Assembly: GCF_014640315.1 (NCBI RefSeq)
Contig: NZ_BMGS01000010.1
Location: forward strand, 124,001-188,000
Reading direction: 5' to 3'
Length of the DNA stretch: 64,000 bases
Source of the DNA: Hymenobacter glacieicola
GTDB lineage: Bacteria; Bacteroidota; Bacteroidia; Cytophagales; Hymenobacteraceae
The notes below the pieces were generated by a model that was not told the origin of the DNA, did no database searches, and saw only the letters and a list, made by a program, of their open reading frames with translations. Positions within the stretch are counted from its first letter, which is position 1, and each line of letters starts with the position of its first letter. Below are positions 54,630-63,039 of this stretch, piece by piece. A program made the translations under genes and the position numbers.

Positions 54630-56405
54630 ATGTTTCGATTACTTGCCGCCGGCCGTTTCCTGTTTGCCCTAGTTCTGAGTGTGTATTGCCTGGTAGCCAG
54701 CCAGCCGGCTGGTGCCGCCGATGGGCCGCCCAAGCGCGAGCTGCGTGGGGTCTGGATTGCCACGGTGGAGAATATTGACTGGCCCAGCTCCCGCAGCCTC
54801 ACCCCGGAGCAGCAGCGCCGCGAGTACCGCCGCATGCTCGATGACCACCAGCGCAGTGGCATCAATGCCTTGTTTGTGCAGGTGCGCCCCGCCTCCGATG
54901 CCTTTTATCAGAGCAGCCTGGAGCCCTGGAGCAAGTGGCTGACGGGCCAGCAGGGCAAGGCGCCCACGCCCTACTATGACCCCTTGCCCTTTCTGATTGA
55001 AGAGGCCCACAACCGGGGCATGGAATTTCACGCCTGGTTTAACCCCTACCGCGCCACCATGGATACCGTGACGCGGCGGCTGGCGCCCACCCACCCCTAC
55101 CGCCAGCACCCCGAGTGGTTTCTGCGCTACTCCGGCAAGCTGCTCTACAACCCCGGCCTGCCCGAAGTGCGCCAGTATATCAGCGAGGTGATTCTGGACG
55201 TAGTGCGCCGCTACGACATCGACGGAGTGCACTTCGACGACTACTTCTATCCTTACCCCGAGGCGGGGCAGGTAATTCACGATGAGGACGCTTTTGCCCG
55301 CTTCAACCCCGATAACCTCAAGCTAGCCGACTGGCGCCGCCAGAACGTAAACACCCTGATTCAGGAGTTGCACGGCACCATTCACCAGACCAAGCGCTGG
55401 GTCAAATTCGGCATTTCGCCCTTCGGAGTGTGGCGCAACCAAAGCACCGACCCCAACGGCTCGGCCACCAAAGCCTTCCAGGGCTACGATGGCCTGTATG
55501 CCGACGCGCTGGAGTGGCTGCGTCAGGGTTGGGTTGATTACGTGCTGCCCCAGCTCTACTGGAGCACCGGCTTCCGGGTGGCGCAGTACCCCGTGCTGGT
55601 GGAGTGGTGGGCCCGCAACGGCAACGGCCGCCACCTCTACATCGGGCACGGGGCCTACCGCATGTCGGAAAGCACGAAGTCGGATACGGTGTGGCGCAAC
55701 CCGCGCGAGCTGCCCCGGCAAGTGCGCCTGAACCGCACCTTCCCCACGGAGGTCAGCGGCAGCGTGTTCTTTAGCTCGAAGTCGCTCATGGCCAACGTGC
55801 TGCACACGACCGATTCGCTGCGCCAGCACGAGTTTCGCTACCCCGCTCTGGTGCCCACCATGCCCTGGCTCGATGCCGTGCCCCCACGCCCCGCCCAGAA
55901 CCTGACCGTTACCACGGAGGCGGGCGCCAACACCCTGGCCTGGCAGCCCGGCCCCGTAGCCGCCGATGGCGACCAGGCCGCGTACTACGCCCTCTACCGC
56001 TTCGCCGACGACCAGACGCCTACCCCCGACGACCCCCGCAACCTGCTTACCGTATTTCGGCCCCAGTCCGGCCGCAGGCTGGCTTTCACGGATACCACCG
56101 CCCGACCCGGGCGCGCCTACGCCTACTACCTCACCGCCTTCGACCGCCTGCACAATGAAAGCCGGCCAATCTCGGTGCGCACCACCGGCCGCGCCGCCGA
56201 GGTAGTAGTTGCCCAAACGGCCCCGCCGGAGTCCGTGCCCTCGCCTAACACGACTCCTGCCCCAAGCCCCGCCCCGCCGGCTCGGCCTACGCCCCGCCCG
56301 CCAGTGTCGCGCCCAACTACCACGGTCAACACCCCAACCAAGGTCAAAGTCAAAACCAAGCCTAGGCGCCGCGGCCTGTTAGAACGCATATTCGGCCGGC
56401 GGTAA
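54630..56405 (+). CDS. GHL10 family glycosidase with fibronectin-type III domain
   Basis: An exported protein of 591 residues. Signal peptide ends near PAGAADG. The glycosyl-hydrolase-like 10 domain (YngK type) begins RELRGVWIATVENIDWPSS, with NALFVQVRPASDAFYQS, GMEFHAWFNPYRA, YDIDGVHFDDYFYPYP (candidate acidic residues) and VDYVLPQLYWSTG. A fibronectin-like domain follows at about 415-515 (RPAQNLTVTTEAGANTLAWQ). The last 70 residues are Pro/Thr-rich and very basic at the end (KVKVKTKPRRRGLLERIFGRR). It probably acts on peptidoglycan or another glycan in the envelope. TAACTTCG ends 5 bases before the ATG. Confidence 0.88.
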   Translation: MFRLLAAGRFLFALVLSVYCLVASQPAGAADGPPKRELRGVWIATVENIDWPSSRSLTPEQQRREYRRMLDDHQRSGINALFVQVRPASDAFYQSSLEPWSKWLTGQQGKAPTPYYDPLPFLIEEAHNRGMEFHAWFNPYRATMDTVTRRLAPTHPYRQHPEWFLRYSGKLLYNPGLPEVRQYISEVILDVVRRYDIDGVHFDDYFYPYPEAGQVIHDEDAFARFNPDNLKLADWRRQNVNTLIQELHGTIHQTKRWVKFGISPFGVWRNQSTDPNGSATKAFQGYDGLYADALEWLRQGWVDYVLPQLYWSTGFRVAQYPVLVEWWARNGNGRHLYIGHGAYRMSESTKSDTVWRNPRELPRQVRLNRTFPTEVSGSVFFSSKSLMANVLHTTDSLRQHEFRYPALVPTMPWLDAVPPRPAQNLTVTTEAGANTLAWQPGPVAADGDQAAYYALYRFADDQTPTPDDPRNLLTVFRPQSGRRLAFTDTTARPGRAYAYYLTAFDRLHNESRPISVRTTGRAAEVVVAQTAPPESVPSPNTTPAPSPAPPARPTPRPPVSRPTTTVNTPTKVKVKTKPRRRGLLERIFGRR

Positions 56406-56484
56406 GTAACGCCCCAATTACCGGCAAGCTGCTTGCGGGAGAAACCCAGCGGGTAAGATCCAGCGAGTAAAAAGCGGGTAAAGT

Positions 56485-56515
56485 AAAAGGGAGGCCCGCA
56501 CAGGCCTCCCTTTTT
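56485..56515. terminator. Bidirectional terminator between the GHL10 gene and the Sus operon
   Basis: AAAAGGGAGGCC (56485-56496) pairs with GGCCTCCCTTTT around CGCACA, with a T-run both ways. It lies between convergent stops at 56405 and 56539. Confidence 0.9.
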
Positions 56516-56538
56516 GTTGGGTAAATACGCCGGAAGAT

Positions 56539-57804
56539 TTACAGCGTGCGGTACTCGAACTTCACGCGGCCCGTGGAGCCGGCGGAGCTGGGTTTCACGC
56601 CCGTAATGCGCAAGAGCATGACTTCGCCGGTGCCCCGCACGCGCACGGCGTACACGTCGTTGACGGCTACCGTGCCCAGGTCGGCGAGGTTGGCGGTGGC
56701 GTTCTGATAAAGCAGGTTGCCTACCGCGTTGGCGGTGGCCGTGGTATAGAAGCCCGTGGCTAGGGTAGCGGCGGGCACCTTGTAGTAGCGGGTGCCGTTA
56801 GCGGCGCTCAAGGACACCGAGCCTCCCGAAATACCACTGACCAGTAAGTCCTTGGCCGTAGCGGGGTTAGCCGCCGGCTCGTTGAGGGCAGTTCTCAGAT
56901 TAAACGCCAACGAATCAGGGGTAGAGCTGGGGCCGAAGCTGACGCGGCCGGTTTTCAGGCTGGCAAACGCAGTAGGCTGCGCCACGGTAAGCGGAGCTGA
57001 AACGATGGTTGCAAACTGAGTTTGAGCAAAGGCAGTGAAATAGAAGTTAATAGCTGCGCCGGCCGTACCCTTTGGTACCACCACATCCACAGTGCGGTTG
57101 GTCGCTGCCCCGTTGGATGGAGCCGCTACCACGCCCAGCCGGAAGCTCTGACCCGCGGCGTTGCGGTAGCCATAGGCCAGGCTGTCCACGTTTTTAAAGA
57201 GGGTAGCCGTAGACGTGGCGGGCGGCGTAGGCAGCACCCCGATTCCGCCTTCGTTGATAACCAGAGCATAGCCAATAATGTCGCCTTCAGCCTGAGCCGT
57301 AGCGGCTAGCCCGTTGCGGTAGGTGGCAGGGGTAGTACCGAACCGCAGGGTAGGCGTAGCGCCCACGACGTAGGTAAAGCGCCGCATGCGCTTGCCGCCG
57401 TTGGCGAAGTTCATGGTTACATCTACGCGCACGGGCGTTTTGTTGGCCAGGGTTGTCGGCACTACATAAGGCACCACTTGGGTAAAGGTCTTGGTAGATT
57501 GGTTGAGCTGCCCGTTGGCCGGGTAGGTGCCTACCACCGCCGAGTCCTGCCGGTTGACCACCTGAAACACGGTAATGTCTTTCAGATTATCCGAGGGGTT
57601 GTAGGCTACGCTCAGCGGCACCGTTTCGCCGGGGGCGTATTTAGTAGCAAGGGTATTAATCGTCGTGAAGCCTGGCTCGGCCGCTACTTGGTAGTGGTCA
57701 TCAAAAGGTTCCTTTTCGCAGCTGGCGGTTACTAGCCCTGCCAGGGCCAGGAAAGCGCCCGGCAGCAGGCGCCGCCAGGCGGTGAAAGCAGAAAATATCG
57801 TCAT
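56539..57804 (-). CDS. Exported lipoprotein, third gene of the Sus-type operon
   Basis: A 421-residue protein. MTIFSAFTAWRRLLPGAFLALAGLVTASCEKE is a lipoprotein signal. The mature part is beta-rich and low in catalytic-looking motifs: FTTINTLATKYAPGETVPLS, then RVDVTMNFANGGKRMRRFTY and DLLVSGISGGSVSLSAANGT. It starts 31 bases after susD and would be placed on the outer surface, as SusE/SusF-like glycan-binding proteins are. I do not recognise a domain family, so its binding role is inferred from position. Confidence 0.7.
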   Translation of the reverse strand: MTIFSAFTAWRRLLPGAFLALAGLVTASCEKEPFDDHYQVAAEPGFTTINTLATKYAPGETVPLSVAYNPSDNLKDITVFQVVNRQDSAVVGTYPANGQLNQSTKTFTQVVPYVVPTTLANKTPVRVDVTMNFANGGKRMRRFTYVVGATPTLRFGTTPATYRNGLAATAQAEGDIIGYALVINEGGIGVLPTPPATSTATLFKNVDSLAYGYRNAAGQSFRLGVVAAPSNGAATNRTVDVVVPKGTAGAAINFYFTAFAQTQFATIVSAPLTVAQPTAFASLKTGRVSFGPSSTPDSLAFNLRTALNEPAANPATAKDLLVSGISGGSVSLSAANGTRYYKVPAATLATGFYTTATANAVGNLLYQNATANLADLGTVAVNDVYAVRVRGTGEVMLLRITGVKPSSAGSTGRVKFEYRTL

Positions 57805-57835
57805 CAGAAAGAGAAGTACAGAGGAAGGAAAGGGA

Positions 57836-59401
57836 TTAGGGACGGTCCCACCACAGGGGCTTGCTCACGTAATCGTCGTTGGAAGTGGCCTGCACATCGG
57901 CAAACAGCTTGGCTACGGCCTGCGGATTGTAGAGTACCTCCGTGGCGCCGGGCAGCATGCGGCGGGGCCACCGGTCCTTGTAGTCGGCCTTACCGGCAAG
58001 GGTAGCGTTGGCGTTGTTGGGGTAGCGCAGGTTCACGTAAATCGTGGGGTCGAAATCAAGGCGGCGCAAATCCGACCACGACTCCGGGTTCAGGAACATG
58101 GCAATGTACTTCTGCTCCATGATGCGCTTTAAATCCAGCTGGGCCTCCGTTTGGGCCACGGCCGGGCTGGCCAGGTAGGCGTCAATCTGGGCCTGGGTGA
58201 TGAGCGGGAAGGTCACGGCCGGGTTGCCGTTCGAGCCGCCTACCCCAATCTTCTGCATGTGGGCCCGGATGCCCGCGCGGTACGCGTTAAGGGCCCGGCC
58301 TTTGTCGCCGGCCCGAAACGCGGCTTCGGCCTCAATGAACTTCAGCTCGTGGAAGGTCATCACCTCGAAATAGCCTAGGTCGCGGGCGTACCAGGAGCTA
58401 TAGAAGTCGGTGAAGCCGTTCACGATGTTGGCCGTGCTGGCCTGGGCTACGCCGGGGTCATTGCCGGTGCTGGTAGCCGTGGCCATAATGGGCAGGCGTG
58501 GATCGATGACGCCGGGGTAGGCCGCCCCGCCCACGTTGCCGTTCAGGTACTTGATAATGTTGGTGGAGAAGGTAGCCGTAGCGTAGTTATTTCGCGTGGT
58601 CCCGAAAATGTTGGTCGTGCCCGTGAGCGGGGCCACAGCCTGGATAAACTGAATCTGGGCGTCGTCGGCCGAGCCGGTCATGCTCTTGCTTACCAAGTCC
58701 AGAATCTGCTGAGGGTTGTAAGAGCTTTTCTTCACCAGGTGGTTAAGCTGGCGGGCCTTCAAGCCGTTGGCAAACTTAATCCACTTCTGCGTGTCGCCCC
58801 GGAACAGGATGTCGCCGGAGATGCTGGGCGAGGTCACATACAGGGGGCGGAAGTTTTCCGAGGCCGGCTTCTGCATCAGGGCAATACCCTCGTCGCAAAG
58901 CGTCAGAATGGTCTGGTAAATCCGCTCCTGGGGGTCGTACTGCGGGGTGTAGTTCTGGGCCCCTTTGAACGCCTCCGTGTAGGGAATGTCGCCGAGCATG
59001 TCGGTGGCATGGGCCAGGTCCATGGCCAGCATAATCTTACCCGCCCCAATGTAGTAGGGCGAGCCTTCCTGCTCGGCTGCCGTCGTCATCGTCGGGATGG
59101 TACCGGCCGAGTAGAAGTAGGTGTAGTTGAAAGTGTTGGTGCTGTTGGCGTTGCTGAGCGTAAACTGGTCGGTGCTGCTAGCCGGCGTTTTGCGCACCGT
59201 GTACTGGGTAATGTAAGAGGTTGTCAGGGAGGTGAACATCTGCGTCTGGAAGCCCTGTGAAATAATGCTGGGCAGCAGGAAGTTCGGGGTCGACGTAATG
59301 GGGTTGTTGGGGTCGGTATTCACGTCCAGGAAACTTTCGCAGGAAGTGAGGCCCAGGCCTCCACCCAGCGCCAGGCCCAGCAAGAGAAGATATTTTTTCA
59401 T
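57836..59401 (-). CDS. SusD/RagB-like outer-membrane lipoprotein
   Basis: A 521-residue nutrient-binding lipoprotein of the SusD/RagB class (SusD-like_2 type). The lipobox is GLTSCESFLDVN. Typical strings are DLAHATDMLGDIPYTEAFKG, YQTILTLCDEGIALMQ, WIKFANGLKARQLNHL, and FHELKFIEAEAAFRAGDKGRALNAYRAGI, the TPR helices. MEQKYIAMFLNPESWSDLRRLDF is the usual late segment. It caps the SusC channel encoded 105 bases upstream and binds the substrate outside the cell. The ligand is not evident. Confidence 0.93.
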   Translation of the reverse strand: MKKYLLLLGLALGGGLGLTSCESFLDVNTDPNNPITSTPNFLLPSIISQGFQTQMFTSLTTSYITQYTVRKTPASSTDQFTLSNANSTNTFNYTYFYSAGTIPTMTTAAEQEGSPYYIGAGKIMLAMDLAHATDMLGDIPYTEAFKGAQNYTPQYDPQERIYQTILTLCDEGIALMQKPASENFRPLYVTSPSISGDILFRGDTQKWIKFANGLKARQLNHLVKKSSYNPQQILDLVSKSMTGSADDAQIQFIQAVAPLTGTTNIFGTTRNNYATATFSTNIIKYLNGNVGGAAYPGVIDPRLPIMATATSTGNDPGVAQASTANIVNGFTDFYSSWYARDLGYFEVMTFHELKFIEAEAAFRAGDKGRALNAYRAGIRAHMQKIGVGGSNGNPAVTFPLITQAQIDAYLASPAVAQTEAQLDLKRIMEQKYIAMFLNPESWSDLRRLDFDPTIYVNLRYPNNANATLAGKADYKDRWPRRMLPGATEVLYNPQAVAKLFADVQATSNDDYVSKPLWWDRP

Positions 59402-59506
59402 TGAGTTGAGTTGTTGAGGTAGGGTAGCGTAGGATCGGAAACCAGCCCGGCCGTTCGATCAGCAGGCTGCTAAGCTCCGCTTTCCGGTACTAAGCGCCAC
59501 GAGCCA

Positions 59507-62500
59507 CTAAAAATTCACGCGCACGCTCATGTCCACGCCGCGGGTGCCGGGAATGCTGCCGTAGTCGAAGCCCCCGGAGCCGCCGCCGCGCACACCTGCC
59601 CCGGCCGAAGCCGTTTCCGGATCAACGCCGCGGTACTTGGTGAAGAGCAGCAGGTTGCGGCCCGTCACGGACAGTTCCACGCCACGCACCGAGGTAGAGT
59701 TGGTAAACAGGGTGGTAGGCAGGCGGTACGTCAGCGTAGCATAACGTAGGCGCGTCCAGGAGCCATCCTCCACGAAGGGCGTGCCGATAACTCCCAGAAT
59801 GGTCTGGTAATAGGTTTGGTTAAGCTCCACCTGCCGCGTATTTGGGGTGTACGTGGTGCTGCCATCAGCGGCTCTGCCGGCCACCACGCCATCAAACACG
59901 GCGGTTTTGTAGCGGTCCAGGGTCCGCTCGCTCAGGCCGGTGCGGGTGGCAAACCAGTCGTTACCATTTACGACCACGCCACCTTGGCGGAAGTCCCACA
60001 GGAAGGACAGCGAAAGGTCTTTGTAAGTGAGGGTGTTCGTGACCTGCACGGTATAGTCAGGGGCCCGGTCGCCGGCATACACAAAGGTGCTGGTGTTTAC
60101 CAGGGGGTAGCCTGTGGTAGGGCTGATGAGGATGCGGCCATCCGGGGCGCGCTGGTAGTCCAGGGCGCTAACCGAGGAGATGGGCTTGCCGGGGAAGGCG
60201 CCGCCGCGGGCTACGTCAATCACCCAGGAGTCCGACTGGTACACTTCGGTCAGGAAGCCGGGCAGCTTGTTGGCTTTGTTACGGTTGGCGTAGAAGTTGG
60301 CCACCACATCCCAGGTAAAGCCCTCCTTCTGAACGGGCGTGCCGCGCAGGGCTACTTCCAGGCCCTTGTTTTCCACGGTGCCGCCGTTGATGTACTGCAG
60401 AATAAAGCCCGTGGCTTGGCTCACGCGCGGGGCAATCAGCTGGTCGCGGGTAATTTGCTGGTAGATGTTGGCTTCCAGACCCAGGCGGTTCTGCAGAAAT
60501 TGCAGGTCCAGGCCCACTTCGTAAGCGCGGGTGCGCTCAGGTATCAGCTCCCGGTTCGAGCCGTAGAAGCCGTTGCGGAAGCCGCCCCCGATGTAGGTGG
60601 CCTGGGCCAGGGGCGAGTCAACGCGGTAGGGGCCGGTATCTTTGCCCACTTCCGAAATCGAGCCCCGAATTTTGCCGTAGTTCAGCCAGGGGTTCTGGTC
60701 GAGGCCCAGCAGCTTGGTGAACTGCCAGCCCGCCGAAACCGAGCCGTAGCCGAAGAGACGGCCGAAATTCTTGCCCTCCTCGAACCGGGGTAAGGTCGAG
60801 GACTGATCAATCCGCCCATTCATCTCCAGGTTTACCTGCTGAAACAGGTTGATGTTCAGGCGGGCAAAGTTGCCGATCAGCCGCCGCTCCGTGTTCGTGA
60901 TAAGCGTGTTACGGTTGACGGTGTTGTTGATGGAAGGCACTACCGGGTTGGGGTTCTGGAAAATCAGACCCAGGTTGTCGGTGGCCTCGTTGCGGCTCAT
61001 TTCCACGGTGTTGCCCAGCACCAAGAAGCCCCCAAGGTTCTCGGAGAAATCGTGCTTGAGCGTGACCAGGAAGTTGGAGTTGAGCAGGCGGTTGAGGGTA
61101 GTGGTTTCGGCAATGCCGCCGTCCTGGTTGCCCGTCAGGGACGTGCCCACGGCCCGCACCGAGCGGTCCTTCTGCACGTAGAAGTCGGTGCCAATGTTGT
61201 AGCTCACGCCCAGCCACTTCAGCAAGTCCAGGTTGGCCTGCACGTTGCCGATAAAGCGGTTGGTGCGGGTAGTCTGGGGGTTGCGGTAAATGGTGAAGTA
61301 GGGGTTGTCGGCGTCGGTGGCGGCGGTAGCGGAGCCCAGCAGGCGGCGGCGGGAGCCATCGGGGTTGAGGTACACCCGGGCGTCATCGTTGCGGGGCCAG
61401 TTCAGCAAGCTGACCAGATAGCCCCCGCTACCCCCGAACAGGCCAGGACCCTGCACCGGGTTGCGCCCGCCGGCATTGAGGTACTGCGCCGAGCCCGTAA
61501 TGGACAGCTTCTCCGTCATTTTAGACGTGCCAGCCAAACGCAGGGTGGTTTTGTCGTAGAGGCTGGTGGGGGCCACCCCGCTTACATCGGTGCGCGAGCC
61601 CGAAAACAGGAAGGTGCTGCGGTCTGTGCCGCCCGAAACAGTGAGGTAGTGCTGCCAGCTCTTGCCCTTCTGGAAAAAGTCGCCGAGGTTGTCGTACACC
61701 GTTTCGCCGGGCTGGAAAGCCGGGCCCCAGGAGCCGCGGGTGCCAGCGTCAAACAAGCCCAGGTTGCCCTGCTTGTAGCGGTCCTGGAGCTTGGGCAGGC
61801 GGCTTACCTCATCCACCGAAAACTGCGTGCGGTAGTTGATGGTAGCGCGGCCCGACGTGCCTTTCTTGGTGGTAATGATAACGGCCCCGTTGGCGGCGCG
61901 CAGCCCGTAGATGGCAGCGGCGGCCGGGCCCTTCAGCACCGTCATCGAGGCAATATCCTCGGGGTTTAGGTCGCCGGCGCGGTTCTGGTTGGCCTGGGAG
62001 CGGCCCAGCACCCCGTTGAAGCCTGAGCCCCCACCGGGCGCCGTGCTTTCCGTGAACGACGAGTTATCCATGATGATGCCGTCAATCACGAACAGGGGCT
62101 GGTTGTTGCCATCCAGGGAGTTGCCGCCCCGAATCACGATGGCTGCGCCCTCGCCCGGGGCCCCACCCGAAGACGTGATGCTGACCCCCGCTACTTTGCC
62201 CTGCAAGGCATTCACGATGTTGGTCTGGCGGGTTTCTACCAGTTCCGAGCCCTTTACCTGCGGCGCGCTGTAGTTCAGCTCGGCTCGCTCCTGCTTGATG
62301 CCGTAGGCCGTCACGACTACCTCGTTCAGGCTCTTGGAGTCCGGGGCCAGGGTAATATTGGCCGTGGTGCCGGCGCCTACCTTGTATTCTTGGCTGTTGT
62401 AGCCAATGAAGCTAAAGACCAGGGTGCTGCCGGTTGGCACGTTGGGCAGGGAAAAGCGGCCATTTACATCGGTTTGGGTCCCGATGGCGGTACCCTTCAC

Positions 62501-62647
62501 CAGCACGTTCACGCCGGGCAGGGGCTGTTGGTCGTTGCTGGCCGTAACGGTGCCTTGCATGGTCACGGTGGCCTGCTGGGCCCACGCCGCGGGCGCGGTC
62601 AGCATCAACCCCACAGCCAATGGGGCGGACCATAAACGTCTTTTCAT
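59507..62647 (-). CDS. SusC/RagA family TonB-linked outer-membrane transporter
   Basis: A 1046-residue TonB-dependent channel. After signal peptide MKRRLWSAPLAVGLMLTAPAAWAQ comes a carboxypeptidase-like regulatory domain (VTASNDQQPLPGVNVLVKGT, GRFSLPNVPTGSTLVFSFIG) and the TonB-box region SLNEVVVTAYG. The plug has NIVNALQGKVAGVSITSSGG and VIRGGNSLDGNNQPLFVIDG. The barrel ends with RGVDMSVRVNF. It forms a pair with SusD next door; together they import an oligosaccharide or peptide by TonB energy. There is no hybrid two-component regulator or sigma/anti-sigma pair beside it. The chosen ATG leaves 17 upstream codons out. Confidence 0.94.
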   Translation of the reverse strand: MKRRLWSAPLAVGLMLTAPAAWAQQATVTMQGTVTASNDQQPLPGVNVLVKGTAIGTQTDVNGRFSLPNVPTGSTLVFSFIGYNSQEYKVGAGTTANITLAPDSKSLNEVVVTAYGIKQERAELNYSAPQVKGSELVETRQTNIVNALQGKVAGVSITSSGGAPGEGAAIVIRGGNSLDGNNQPLFVIDGIIMDNSSFTESTAPGGGSGFNGVLGRSQANQNRAGDLNPEDIASMTVLKGPAAAAIYGLRAANGAVIITTKKGTSGRATINYRTQFSVDEVSRLPKLQDRYKQGNLGLFDAGTRGSWGPAFQPGETVYDNLGDFFQKGKSWQHYLTVSGGTDRSTFLFSGSRTDVSGVAPTSLYDKTTLRLAGTSKMTEKLSITGSAQYLNAGGRNPVQGPGLFGGSGGYLVSLLNWPRNDDARVYLNPDGSRRRLLGSATAATDADNPYFTIYRNPQTTRTNRFIGNVQANLDLLKWLGVSYNIGTDFYVQKDRSVRAVGTSLTGNQDGGIAETTTLNRLLNSNFLVTLKHDFSENLGGFLVLGNTVEMSRNEATDNLGLIFQNPNPVVPSINNTVNRNTLITNTERRLIGNFARLNINLFQQVNLEMNGRIDQSSTLPRFEEGKNFGRLFGYGSVSAGWQFTKLLGLDQNPWLNYGKIRGSISEVGKDTGPYRVDSPLAQATYIGGGFRNGFYGSNRELIPERTRAYEVGLDLQFLQNRLGLEANIYQQITRDQLIAPRVSQATGFILQYINGGTVENKGLEVALRGTPVQKEGFTWDVVANFYANRNKANKLPGFLTEVYQSDSWVIDVARGGAFPGKPISSVSALDYQRAPDGRILISPTTGYPLVNTSTFVYAGDRAPDYTVQVTNTLTYKDLSLSFLWDFRQGGVVVNGNDWFATRTGLSERTLDRYKTAVFDGVVAGRAADGSTTYTPNTRQVELNQTYYQTILGVIGTPFVEDGSWTRLRYATLTYRLPTTLFTNSTSVRGVELSVTGRNLLLFTKYRGVDPETASAGAGVRGGGSGGFDYGSIPGTRGVDMSVRVNF

Positions 62648-62873
62648 ACGCAGTGCAAAAGAAGGTGAGAAAGTGAGAGAAACAGAACGAAACGGCACTC
62701 GACACGCAGCCGGGTTGCAGTTGGATTATGACCGGATTACGGGAGTGTTATGCCGGAAAAAAGGAAGAAAATCCGGCGGGCCAGAGTCTGGCCGGGCAGC
62801 ACAAAAAGGGTGGGTAGGAGAGGCGGGCGGCGGAAATGCGTACGAAAGTGGGGGCCAACGTAAGCACGAGAGC

Positions 62874-62904
62874 TAAAACTACGGGATGCAACGTAGTGAA
62901 GCAA
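62874..62904 (-). promoter_or_regulatory. Candidate promoter for the Sus operon
   Basis: On the minus strand TTG (62904-62902) is followed after 20 bases by TAGTTTTA (62881-62874), near the Bacteroidota pattern of TTG and TAnnTTTG. The untranslated leader would be about 220 bases. It sits in the 392-base gap shared with the divergent gene at 63040, where I see nothing else. Confidence 0.4.
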
Positions 62905-63039
62905 CTATATATGGTATTTTTTGAAGGAGCAATTTGGTTTTGAATCCCGGTGGCAAAGCGCCAACTTTCCTGGCCTTGCCCCGCCCCAATTCTCACTCCT
63001 TATTCCGGGCGCTTTTCCCACTTCTTCCTGATCCTGCCT

